DNA of 64,000 bases from Blepharisma stoltei (lineage: Eukaryota > Ciliophora > Heterotrichea > Heterotrichida > Blepharismidae). The position numbers and the translations under genes are program-made. The DNA lies in the NCBI GenBank assembly GCA_914767885.1, contig CAJZBQ010000053.1:1772501-1836500 (forward strand), given 5' to 3'. A model generated the notes under the pieces. That model was not told where the DNA came from. It worked only from the letters and a program-made list of their open reading frames with translations, and did no database searches. Shown in pieces: positions 9,119 to 19,854 of this stretch (positions within the stretch are counted from its first letter, which is position 1; each line of letters starts with the position of its first letter).

Positions 9119-12100
9119 ATGCAAAGTTCAAAAGAAAGCTTGGAAAGAGAATTAAATTGTGAAGCTCTTGAGTATTTTAGATTTCTCAGCCTTCGATTTG
9201 CTGAAATTCTCTCTGCTCATAATTTGATTAACCAGATTGAAGATCTTATTTCTCAGCTTGCTGGAGCTTTTTTAATGGAAAGTTCAGCTTTTCAAAAAGC
9301 ATTCAATCAATGTCTTCCTAAAAACTATTTATTTTCAAGAAAATACCGAGAAGTAGTCACCTTATTTGCTTCACTCTGTAATGAAAATATTTTTGAAAAC
9401 TTCATTAAATATTTACTAGCTGAAAACACTCTTGAATTTTGCCATATAGCAGAGCGCCTTTTAAAAGAAAGGAACCAAACCCACAAATTCAAGCATTTAA
9501 TAAACAAGCTGAAACAGTCAAAATGCGAGCTAACAAAAAAACAGTTCGTTAGGAACTTTTCTCATCCGTCGTCAGTTGTGAGAAGAATTTGTAGGTCAGA
9601 AGCAATTGATAACGGGATTTTTGAAATGGAAATGCAGACTTTAATCAGTCGAAATTTCGAAGCTTCATTAAGGCTTTCACATTGGCTAGCACTTAAACAA
9701 ATTTCTGCTGTATGTAATGATTCAAGCGTAAGGGTCACAAGAATTTTATTAAATAGAGTTGTAGATATTGCTGCTGATATGATCCAGCAGGCAAACAAGT
9801 CGCAATCTTATAAATCAATAGTTCTCAAAGTGCATCTTACACTTCTCTTACTCTCCCTCTGTGAGCGAAAAAAAAAAATTTATTCGCTAACAAGGGGAGT
9901 AATTTTTTTTAAAAAATTATATAGATTAGGCATGACATTAGGTCATCCTGAGCTATATATTATAGTAAATGTTTTGTTTTTAATTTGTAAAGTTTATGTT
10001 TTAAAATGCAAGCTGCTCGAAATTAATTATACTAATTATCACTTATATATCAAAATTTCTTTCATAAAGCACTTTTCGCTCGCTCACGGTAGTGGATTTT
10101 TGACCAATAAATAGGGATTTTTCTAATAGTTTTGCTCTATTACGGAGAGAGTGGGCGAGTTAGCAAGTTTTGAAAAAGTTGATAAAAGTCCTTCAGGCAA
10201 AAACTCTTCAAGCTCTTGTACAACTCCTCCTTCTAATGTCAGCATTGCTCCCAGCGCACAAGAGCTATTTGATAAAAACACAGAAGAGTCAACAATAAGG
10301 ATAAGCTTTGACAGGATGAAAATTCCAAGAAGAGACTCAGTCAATCTGGATAGGATGGGGTCAACCAATAAAGTGATATCAACTTTGCTCGAAGCACTGA
10401 GAGTTTGTGAATCAATTGATGTCAATTTAACAGTAAGATCTTTAATTTTACTCGGCTGCTCTATGAGTCATATGCACTCAGCTCTTGCAGGTAGATTTTT
10501 CAATCTTGGAGACAGATGCAGCAAACTTGACATTTTGCAAGTACTTACTCCCCCCTCCGTGGGCCAATAAACCATTGGAAAATCCCTATTTTTTGCCAAA
10601 AAACCCGCGAACATAAATTTTTTATGAAAAAAAAATTGATAAATAAGTGATAATTAATATAATGAAATCTCTAGTTAATTCTGCTTAGTTTTAAACAGCT
10701 TGCATTTTAGAACATAAATTTTACAAATTAAATAATTTTTTCCTTTCCTATTTTTGCGAATTGGGATTTTTTTTTGTAAATTTGAAAAAAAAATTACTAT
10801 TTAAAAAAAAAATCGCTCACGGAGGGGAGAGTTAGAGATTTAGGGTTCGTAACCCAGCATACAGTGGATATTCCATTGCTTTGTATTGACTATTCAAAAG
10901 AAACCAAGGAAAAAGCCAAAGAGATTTTACGACTTCTAAATGCAGGGAAACTAAAAAAATATGCTATGAATGTGCTGATGAAAGATGAGTCACAGCCTGT
11001 TAAATCAATACTTGCATTACGAGCTCTAGGATTCGCTAGTTCTTTTGAGCTTGACGAAGAAGTTGTTCACTTTCTTGTTCAATTTATTGACCACTATGAT
11101 CTGCTCTTCCGACTTGAAGCCTTAAAAAGTCTTTATAATTTAATTTCAGCAACTCAAGGCATCAATACTCAAGACACGCAAATCCGCAAAATACTAGCTG
11201 CAGCTCCTCATGTTATTAGAGACCGGCTAAAGCTACCAAAATACTCAAGCACAATGAGGATAGCAAGCTTGAAATGCTTGATAGCTTTATGAATTTTGCT
11301 TGATAAAGGTAGAGATTAGATTAAGATTAATTCTAGAGGGTCAATGGGGTTTATTTCAGCCCCAAGAGCTAGCTTATCTCAGGTGGCGCCAGACTCTAAC
11401 TCAAATAAAGCATTATTTCTGTTGAAGTCACCGAAAAATTATGACGTCAGACAGTCTGTAGGGGAGACTCACCCGGTCTTGGCCCTTGACTAACGATTAA
11501 GGACTGCCTACCACTTCCAGGGCTTGACGTATTGTCGAATCGCCCAAAATCTCCTTCTTGGCCTGCCTTAGCCCTATTGCAGACTAAAGATAGCCTCCCA
11601 AGAAGTACAGAAGGATGCTATGCCTTTGCCTCTCGTCTGTGGGTTGAGGAAAAAAGGTTTAACAACAAAAAATCCGCCCGAGAGCTATCACCGATAGGAT
11701 CCATCTTCCATGGGCATTAACATTAACATTAACCTTATTATTAAGAGGCTCGTCGTAATAGTTAGGGTCACCCCCGGTCTACCTTCACCCTTCGCGCTTC
11801 GCCGGTTGCTCACCACCAATCGATCACAACTTCAATATGTTGCTTCTACTGGACGAGGATGTGCACTCGCTACCCGTAGTTGGATGAGTTACGCCATCCA
11901 GCAACAGAGGTTGCCCATTCCGAAAATTTGAAAATCAAATTTTCTGGTAGGACTGTCGGCCAAAATGGAAATCCAAGCCTGGGACGTAACGCCCAGTTTC
12001 ACACTAGGGAGTTGCCCAATTGATCAGGTGGTACCTTCCTGATGCTGCTGAGCTTCCCCTTTCTAACCTTGGAAACCATTTCCCCAGAGGCAAAAACCCT

Positions 12101-14395
12101 GGTGTCAGAATGAGCTGCAGTCGGCCTAGTCCGACGTTGCGCTCTCTGTGCCAAGGAAAAACCTAGCCGGATACACATTCCGAGCGCTAATTTCCCTTCC
12201 AGAAGGTCCCCCGCGAACGCAGGCTACAGGTGTTGAGAAAAAGGGCTGGATCCCCGTCGCCATTTTAATGTATATATCCCATCTTCCATGGGCATGGATC
12301 AACTTACAGGACACCGAGGACCTAGCTCTGCTACCCCTTTTAATAATTCAAAGGTAGAGAAGACAATCATATCTGCGAAATGAACCATATTTTAGTCAAA
12401 GAACAGTTAGGGACAAGTTTTCTCGTAGGGAGCTTAGAAAGCATAATGCCTATTCTTTACGAGTTTTTAAGCAGCGACATTCAAGAAGAAATTGATGCCG
12501 GATGACAATGTCTCATTGAGATTGACCCTTTTTCAAACAACTCAAATTTCCCTGAGGTGATTAAATTTGTGAAAAATGTTTTACTGGACAGCAGGATCAA
12601 AACAAGAAAATATGCTTTGAAATTGTTGGTAAAAACCATACCTTCCCTCGAGTTAAAAGACGAAACTATGAAAATTTTAATCGACCTTATCCCTATTTTC
12701 ACTTCAAAAGAAATTGAGCTGGTAGCCAAAATAATTTTTAACTGAAGCGAAATATCATCACTGAAGTCAATTTTTCCACCCCTTAGCTCAGCTATTTTGC
12801 CTGAGTTTGCAACCTTTAACTTAAAATATTATAAGGATGGGATTTCATACCCCTTGCTTCGCTCTACCCTCTTTGCTTGTGTGGCTTGAAGGTATGCTTT
12901 GCTCCCTCTGGATGAGGGCTTGCACTCGCAACCCAGAAGTAAAGACGCTGGGTCATCGTACTGTAAGTCATCAGGGTTAACCTTTCCGAGAATTCAAAAA
13001 AAAATTATGGTCAGGGTATCACCCGAATGGAGCTCCTTGTATTGTGCTAGGAAATTGCCGGATTGCCCAAGAGAATGCTCTCTACCTTGCTGGCTATCCC
13101 TTTCTAAATTTTAAGTTCCATAATCCTTCAAGGCTAAACTTAGCTTGGATGAAAGCCTGAGGTTGATCAATCCGACACTTCACTCCTTCAGACCAAATAA
13201 AACCATCCGGCACTCTCACCGCACGACACTCTCCCTTCCAGAAGATCCCCAAACTCTTGTCTGACTACAGATGCTAAGAGAACAGGTCAGCTCGCCACTC
13301 CCTTTTTTTATGTGTGAGTTTGCAACTCACTTTTCAAATATTTTCCACTTAATTGATACTCTCGGCAAAGTTATCGATCAGGAATATGGGTACATTTCCG
13401 AAATTCCTCAGACAGGATCCTCATCAGAATTTAAACAGCTAAATCATCAGAATAAATCAATAATGAACCACATCACAGAAAACCTTCAAAGCACACTAAA
13501 ATCTTCAATTCCTAAAAGAAACGAATTCCTTGATATAAGTGGAGAGCCATCATTTTTCAAGGACGATTCTCTGCAAGACATGTCAATCATAGAAATTGAC
13601 GACTCCGAAAACAAGACTTCTCTTGACAGTGGATCAGGTGATTCTGATGAAAAATTACCTTCCGTTGTTTTATGTTACACTATTCTCAAGTCTGGGATTA
13701 AAAGTGAAGCAATTAACCATATAGTTTTGAAATATCTGAAAAAGTACGATAATATCGATGAATTCTGTGTAGCTGCAGAAGCATGAGCAATAATAAATGG
13801 CAGCAAAGAGTTCTATCAGCCTCAGGTAGAAGTTGCTTTAAATAATCTTATTGACGATTATCCTGAAAAAATTGCAAAAGCTGTGATTGACTTGAAATTT
13901 AAATCTGACAGTATTTGCAATAAGCTGATCGTAAATTTGAGCTCTGGGACTCTTAAGCTTGATTATACATATAAAGCTATTCTTATTAGTATGCAGCTGA
14001 ATTCTTCTGCGCCGTTGGAAGAGTTATGCAGACTTGCAATAAACTATACTAATAATGATCCACAGCTGCTTTTGTTTATTCATAACCAAGTAAGTAACAC
14101 AATTGAGCAATTCACAATTAATTGCGATTCTCAGCTGAAGTCTCTAATTATTTGTTTGAGCAATAACCATTGTGGACTTTTAGTACAGCCAATTTGGCAG
14201 TATTGGACAAATCGGCTGAGTGAAAATCCTGGGTATGTTCTCCCTGAAGATATTCAAATTGTGCTTGAAAATTCTGAAGATATGGACTCAAAGTTCTTAT
14301 TGAGATGGGCCAGGACTTTAGGAATTTTAAAAGTTGAATTTGTGGGAAATGAATCGATCATAAGCATGCCAACAAGAAAAATGTGAAATATATAA
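9119..14395 (+). CDS. HEAT/armadillo-like helical repeat protein, interrupted four times, 1039 aa after excision
   Basis: Segments are 9119-9850, 10163-10547, 10835-11315, 12361-12813 and 13327-14395, stop TAA at 14393. The protein is all-helical with repeated Leu/Ala/Arg patterns (VKSILALRALGFASSFELDEEVVHFLVQF, LEALKSLYNLI, IKTRKYALKLLVKTI), as in HEAT solenoids. At least four Trp codons are TGA. Two family-1 MITEs and two SINE-like insertions split it; removing 312, 287, 1045 and 513 nt leaves exactly 1040 codons. The start is uncertain: the frame is open upstream to about 9011 without ATG. It may be the C-terminal arm of the preceding NACHT protein, as NLR-like proteins often end in repeats, or a separate scaffold. 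Confidence 0.75.
9848..10162. mobile_element. Family-1 MITE in HEAT-like gene
   Basis: TTA at 9848-9850 and 10160-10162; end motif ctgtgagcgaaaaa, hairpin at the left. Removing 312 nt joins VHLTLLL to ASFEKVDKS. Confidence 0.87.
10545..10834. mobile_element. Family-1 MITE in HEAT-like gene
   Basis: TTA at 10545-10547 and 10832-10834. Opposite orientation to the copy at 9848 (hairpin end at right, decayed). Removing 287 nt joins LDILQVL to RDLGFVTQH in frame. Confidence 0.87.
11316..12349 (-). mobile_element. SINE-like element in HEAT-like gene, carrying a second one
   Basis: Target duplication aaaggtagaga (11 bp) at 11305-11315 and 12350-12360. The tail (TTAGATTAAGATTAA) is at the left, so it reads on the minus strand. 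A second element sits inside (11718-12278). Joining at the repeat gives LLDKGREDNHICEMN in frame. Confidence 0.82.
11718..12278 (-). mobile_element. SINE-like element nested in SINE-like element (561 bp)
   Basis: Target duplication ccatcttccatgggcat (17 bp) at 11701-11717 and 12279-12295. Tail of TTAACA units on the left, head as the complement of ATATACATTAAAATGGCGAC on the right. A textbook retroposed structure. Confidence 0.88.
12814..13314 (-). mobile_element. SINE-like element in HEAT-like gene (501 bp)
   Basis: Target duplication tgagtttgcaac (12 bp) at 12802-12813 and 13315-13326; this repeat contains no TA. The AT-rich tail is at the left. Joining at the repeat gives AILPEFATHFSNIFHLID, continuous in frame. 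Confidence 0.83.
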
Positions 14396-14624
14396 CTCAT
14401 TTTAAATAGAATTTTATAATGCCAGCATTAAATTAATTATTTTTACCAAAGGAAAATTAATATAATTTATTAGTATTTCAATTAAGCTTCCACATTAATT
14501 TAAGAAATTTAGCTATAATAATAAATAATGAAAATTTGCAAGCTGATCTGTTTTAAATAAGCAACACAAATAATTTACCTCAATCTTATTTGCGCATTGT
14601 AATTTATTCTCCTTACTGCTATAA

Positions 14625-15750
14625 ATGCATAAAATTAAGACAGTTAATTGTAAAATGGATAAAAAAGGACATGAGTTGGATTTTAAAGTAAGATATCCAC
14701 AACTAGAAAATTTCCCAGGGGAACTGAAAGCAGGTCTTAAAAGATACCATGTCCACAAAAATGATTCTTCGCGAGAGCTCTTCTTCAACGTTAACAAACT
14801 CACAAGCAAGTACTTGATTCTCCCAACAGTTCCAAATCGCCCAAGAAGGAACAGGTCACAGCTCGACTATGTTTCTCAAAACATATCTATTGACGCAAAG
14901 CCTAACTCCCTCCTCCGTAAGCGAACAGAACAATTAGAAAAATCCCTATTTTTTGCCTAAAAACCCACCCTCCGTGAGCGAACAAAAATTTTGTATGAAA
15001 AAAATTTGATATAAAATGATAATTATTATAAACGAAATCTTAGCTAATTCTGATTAATTTTAAACAGTTTGCGTTTTTAAAATATAAATTTCGCAAATTA
15101 AATTAATTTTTGCTTTCTCAATTTTTACAAATTGGAATTTTTTTAAATTTTGAAATTTATATTTAAATTTAAAAAAAAACAAAATTAACCCCCCTCCGTG
15201 AGCGGGGAGTAAGCAAGAGGAATTAAGCACTCTTAAGCAGCAATTAAAAACCAAAGATCAAGAAATTGCTCATCTCAGATATATGGTTAGGTCAAACCAA
15301 GGCTTCAAAAGTGTGGAGCCAGAACAAAAGCATCAGTCCAATAAGCTGTCGAACTATGACCCGAGCAGTTCGTTTCTGCCCTATTCGAAGTCAAATGATA
15401 TAAAACGGTCTACAAGTTCGCATCAAGATCTTTTTAGAGATCAGAGACTGACTCCTTTAAGAAATCGATTTATACCAACAGAAAGGAACTCGAATCCTTT
15501 ACTTGAGTTCGCGAATCACCCCGTATTTAAGCAGCCGTTTTATTCCAAGAAAAATCCGAAAATCGTGCTTAATGACCCGATCACCGGCCTTAACAAACCA
15601 TCCGGGTTGTCCCTATCACCAGACAAGCCAAATAATCACAGCCTGACGCCTGATATAAGGAAATCAGCTGATTACTATAGCAATTACATAGGAGAGTCGT
15701 TCTCCAGGCCGAATTTAAACGCAGAAAGGCTCAATAAATCATTTGTATAA
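14625..15750 (+). CDS. Unknown coiled-coil protein, interrupted, 272 aa after excision
   Basis: Not recognised. Segments 14625-14905 and 15213-15750. The joined region (KQEELSTLKQQLKTKDQEIAHLRYMV) is a strong coiled coil. The remainder is basic and rich in Ser, Asn and Pro, probably disordered (LSNYDPSSSFLPYSKSNDIKRSTSSHQ). Removing a 307-nt MITE at TAA leaves 273 codons in frame. A later ATG at 14655 is an alternative start (MDKKGHELDFKV). It is convergent with the kinase-like gene at 15788. Cytoskeletal or basal-body proteins often look like this, but that is only a guess. Confidence 0.7.
14903..15212. mobile_element. Family-1 MITE in coiled-coil gene
   Basis: TAA at 14903-14905 and 15210-15212. 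The right hairpin is truncated (cccccctccgtgagcggggagt). Joining gives IDAKPKQEELSTLK. Confidence 0.87.
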
Positions 15751-15787
15751 TTCATAATAGCTATTAAAATTAGGAAAAGCTGTTAAA

Positions 15788-16996
15788 TTACATATACAGA
15801 GGGGATTCATCAATATTATAATTTCTGATAACCCAGTTTACATTTTCAATTGAAGCCGAAATCGCGTTTACTATAATCTTTTTCACATCACTCAGAAATT
15901 GCATATCAATGTGCTGCATCCCTGAAGCTCAAACATTCATCTTATCCTCCATAGGAAGCTGCCTTGCTGACTCGTAGACTTCTAACAAATCTCCTTCTTC
16001 TAAATCAGCAATATCTTTGAGACCAGCTACAATTCCTTTGATGATTTGAAAAAGCTGAGTGCCGTCAAGAGCGATATTTGCATAGGATTGAAAATATTCT
16101 TTTGCCTTTTCCATTGATGGGAAATGGACTTGCCCAATGTTTCGGCCCTCAAGTACTTCGTCGAGATCTCTGAGTATGCTGAAAATGTATCGTTCAAGCC
16201 TTTCCATGTGTTGGTTATAAAGTGTTTCAGCTAAAACACTGTCCTTTCTTAAACAATTGCAATATGAATCTACTGAGAAAATTGTTCCTAATTTGATGTC
16301 AACATATTCAGGATCTCCTAAGTTTTCACCATAGAGACCTGTAGGAATTACTTCTATGCAAAGTGTGTTAGGATTCCCCTGATTATTTCAAATCAGAGGG
16401 ATTCTGTCAGAATTATTCAAAAATAGATCTAGGGCAAGGATAACACCTAAGTCCCGAAGTCTAGAATAGCCTTTAATTTTGTCGTAGCCAAAGCATAAAG
16501 CTGATCGTTTCGGACCTAGCATCAATAAAGAAAGAGTTGGGTAATACTCTGACACAATCAAAAAAGGACGGTCAAGTTCATGTGTTAGCTGATTGTCAAT
16601 GTATAAATCATGATATGTCTTAGACCTCAAAGAGTGCATCATCTTTTTGAATTCTTTATCTTTGTATTGAACGATCCGTGCAAGAGGCACTTGAATTGCT
16701 AATTTTTGGTATAGAAGGGTGGTAAAATAATCTTGTGCAACGTTAGGGGAGCCTTTAACGGTTAAAGCTCTATTGTCTTCAAATTGGCATAGAAAAATCC
16801 CTGTTACTCCTCCCTGTGTACAATCAACTCCAATCAGTTCTTTTCAAGAAAAATCATAAATTTCAGCAGGCAGAGATTTCAAGTTAAATTTAAACTCATT
16901 CTTCCCCAGCTTGGCCTTATGATATTTCTCCACTAGCTTCCTTGAAACTTTGTCTTGAAAATCATTTGGGTGCTCGCTAATATAAGGAATTTCCAT
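15788..16996 (-). CDS. Actin-fragmin-kinase-like protein, 402 aa
   Basis: Uninterrupted gene, start ATG 16994-16996, stop TAA 15788-15790, with three TGA-coded Trp. The motif GVDCTQGGVTGIFLCQFEDNRALTVKGSPNVAQDYFTTLLYQKLAIQVPLARIV resembles the nucleotide-binding lobe of the Physarum actin-fragmin kinase catalytic domain (GGVTG...VVKGS...Q). A hinge-like FLIVSEYYPTLSLLML and RLRDLGVILALDLFLNNSDRIPLIWNNQGN (catalytic-loop-like DxxxxNxDR..) follow. In that family the substrate is actin; here this is inferred from similarity recalled, not searched. The C-terminal 120 residues are helical and not assigned. Confidence 0.65.
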
Positions 16997-17109
16997 TATT
17001 TACTAAGAAATTCTCAAAATAAACGGTGTATAACTATTTTATAAAAGAAATTATTTAATTAATTAGACTTTTAATTAGAATTAAATAATTGTTTTGATAG
17101 TTTGTACAC

Positions 17110-17784
17110 TTATCCATTTGTTTTGTAAAGCGTTCGCTCAAGAAATTGTATTTGCTGAACTGTGATGCTCATTTCATCTTGCAGTTCTTGCTCTTTACTG
17201 TAAAGTTCTTTTAGCTGGCTTTCTTTTTCTTCACTGTCGATGTCCATGTTAGGGTCATCGTCAGGCTGCCCAACAATGCCGCCCATGGTCTTTGACTTTT
17301 GCTCAATAATTAAGGCTTCTTCTGGTGAAAGAGTTCCGACTATTATACTGTGAAATCGATTTTTAGCAGAATTCGGAGTTCGGCCTTCAATGTATTTGGA
17401 TACTTCATATCAATTCATCCCAATATCCAAAACTATGTTCTTAAGAAGAACGTCTTCTGCCTCAGTTCATGGGCTCTTCTTAATGCTGGGATTCAGCTTA
17501 TTTCTCCATCGAGATTGCACTTGGACTGAAGTTTTATGTGGGAATTTTCGAGCGATTTTTTCTCAGTCAAAATTCATTTTGATGGCGTATTTGGAAAGCC
17601 TTTTGTCGTCGTCCTTTGTTCATATAGCTTTGCCGTGTTTTTCCTTTTCATGGATGGATTCGTGTTGTGGTTCTCGAATGATTCTCACTGGCTCTTCGGC
17701 ACAGCAAGTATCTCAGCAACTTCGTGGAGCCTCTGGAGTTCTCCAGTATCCACCTGCAACGTTAATTGCTCCTGACCAGCTCAT
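17110..17784 (-). CDS. Two-repeat (R2R3-like) Myb DNA-binding protein, 224 aa
   Basis: Start ATG at 17782-17784, stop TAA at 17110-17112. The gene appears only when TGA is read as Trp: six in-frame TGA codons, of which four fall in the Myb repeats. Repeat 1: IWTKDDDKRLSKYAIKMNFDWEKIARKFPHKTSVQVQSRWRNKL. Repeat 2: SPWTEAEDVLLKNIVLDIGMNWYEVSKYIEGRTPNSAKNRFHSI. Each has the regularly spaced aromatic residues of the helix-turn-helix fold. The C-terminal third is acidic then coiled coil (EEKESQLKELYSKEQELQDEMS). Probably a transcription factor or telomere/snRNA-type Myb; target unknown. Confidence 0.88.
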
Positions 17785-18204
17785 ATTATTTCAATGGTTT
17801 AATTTTATATCTATTTTTTATGTCAGACTAAAACTAAATTAACAAATGCAAATTTTTTATATTTCAAAAAGTTTCTGTTGAAAGCAATTATAAAGATTTA
17901 ACTTGTTTTTTCAGTAATCTGATTGACAGATAAATGGCTTGAAATGCAGTAAATGACAGAATTTTGAATTAATTTTTTTTTATGCTTCATTAGACTTGAT
18001 TAAAGGATTTTTCCTACAATTAGCCTTTATACTTGAGATTTATCGCAATATATATTTTTGAGCCAATTTTAATGCATTCAATTAGCAGATTTTTCTTTCT
18101 TACTGAAGTGGCCATAAAATCCTTATTGTTTTCAAAGTCACAGTTAAAAACCAAAAAATCGCTGCAGTTCTCTAAAATATATAAATGACTATATTTATAT
18201 AGAT
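17785..18204. other. Divergent intergenic region
   Basis: AT-rich 420 nt between the Myb gene (minus) and the coiled-coil gene (plus). It probably holds both promoters. No motif stands out. Confidence 0.4.
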
Positions 18205-19155
18205 ATGTATGATAACAGCGAGGACAGCTCTCCTGATCAAAGGTCAAACTCATTAGCCATGCAAAAACCACAGAGAAAGAATCCTATAGCAGATGCAGCA
18301 GATCTCGCAAATCGAATCCGTCTTCTTAAATTTGAACATAGCCGAGCTTTAAAAAGAATTGAAGAAACCAAAGATCGAATCGCTGAAGTCATAAATTCCC
18401 GCACAAGAAATGCCCAAGACAAGCAGATTAGGGAACAGTGAAAGCAGCAGCAACTCAAACAGGAAGAGGAGCTCAGGGAGAAAAATAGACAACTAAGGCA
18501 GTTAAAAGAAGACAAAATGTATCAAATGCAATATGAATTATTCAATGTAAAGCAAAGAGTAGGTAATCGGATGCGAAATGCAAAAGAATTCATTAAACGG
18601 ACAATTCAGCAAAAATCATTAGATACACGAAGAGAAAACAAGAAAAAGAGAGAATCGATTCTGCTTGGAAGTAAGCAAGCCAATATGAGAACGAAATTTT
18701 TAGAAGAGCATAAAACTCAGAAAGCAAAAAGCTTCTATAGGGTTTCTCCGAGATAGCCCTGTAAGGGTTGTGGACTCTGGACGGAATCCGTTGGTTTGTG
18801 GAGCCAACAAGTGATTTGGTCCGACTAGTAGACGCATGATCGTCAGCGTAAAATTACAGAATGGTTTTAAAAAAGAGACATAAGGACTTAGATGATGTGA
18901 GAAGCATCACCGTAATTAATAGATAGATAGATATATTTGGTCCGACTAACGAACTGAGTTGGTCGGACCAACTGCCTTAGGGCTATCTAGGGGAAAACAC
19001 CATATGAGCATAGGATTGACTATGAAGATAATCACAGATTTGATCTCGAAAAGCATATTCAGGATTTGGAAACTCAGGAAAGAATTTTGCTTGAAAGGGT
19101 GCAGAGAGCTCAGGAAATACAAAGAGAGGCACTTGAAGAATTTGAACAATCATAA
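18205..19155 (+). CDS. Basic coiled-coil protein, interrupted, 227 aa after excision
   Basis: Segments 18205-18737 and 19005-19155, stop TAA at 19153-19155. Almost entirely helical and charged (RIRLLKFEHSRALKRIEETKDRIAEVINSR; KQQQLKQEEELREKNRQLRQLKEDK; LEKHIQDLETQERILLERVQRAQEIQREALEEFEQS). The codon at 18439 is TGA = Trp. A 267-nt foldback insert interrupts it; joining TA 18736-18737 with TA 19003-19004 gives SFYEHRIDYEDNH in frame (228 codons). Function not recognised; a structural or flagellar/cortical role is possible. Confidence 0.75.
18736..19004. mobile_element. Foldback element in coiled-coil gene, with short SINE-like insert
   Basis: Inverted ends about 25 nt long share GATAGCCCT and the outer TATAGGGTTTCTCC / TATGGTGTTTTCCCC. 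Inside are further inverted stretches (ttggtccgac / gtcggaccaa). TA at both ends. Similar end sequence (TATAGGGGTTTTC) occurs in the V-ATPase foldback at 54446. Confidence 0.75.
18828..18934 (+). mobile_element. Very short SINE-like insert (107 bp) in the foldback element
   Basis: Target duplication atttggtccgacta (14 bp) at 18814-18827 and 18935-18948, with a GATA-repeat tail at the right. No ATAAAATGG head is present, so it is 5'-truncated or from a different source RNA. Confidence 0.75.
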
Positions 19156-19225
19156 AATTTGATAAATTTGTTTATTTTTAAATAAAATTTTCTTTACTCC
19201 CTCAGTAAAGGCTAAAATTTTTTAC

Positions 19226-19621
19226 TTACTCCCCCCCCCCCCCCTCCGTGAGCGAACAAAAACCATTAGAAAAATCACCATTTTTTTGACCAAAAACCCA
19301 CCCTCCGTGTGAGCGAACAAAAATTTTTTTAATAGAAAAAATTTTAATGGAAAAAAATTTTGATATATAAGTGATAATTAGTATAATGAAATCTAGAGCT
19401 AATTCTGTTTAATTTTAAACAAATTGCGTTTTAAAACATAAATTTTGCAAATTAAATTAATATTTGCTTCCCAATTTTTGCAAATTAGGATTTTTTTAAA
19501 TTTCGAAAAAAATATTTTTTATAAAATTTATATATAAATTTTTTTTAAAAAAAAAAATTAACCCCCCTCCGTGAGTGAACAAAATTTTTTTGTTCGCTCA
19601 CGGAGGGGGGGGGGGGAGTTA
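19226..19621. mobile_element. Family-1 MITE, intergenic
   Basis: TTA at 19226-19228 and 19619-19621, long C tract, strong right hairpin. Very similar along its length to the copies at 904 and 49298. Confidence 0.9.
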
Positions 19622-19854
19622 GCATTTTACTATTCTAATATATAAAAAATTTATAAGAAAAAAATTATTACTTTATTTAATAGGAAGAGATTTGGATTTG
19701 TTTAATAATATTGAAATAATTAAATCTTAATAGAAGAGGTTGGGAATGAGACATTATTATTAGTCTTTTAAGGGATGAGACATAAAACGATAGCACTGAT
19801 TTCATTAAAATATTTAGCACTACTTAAATCTTAAATGAGAAAAATTAATAAAAT

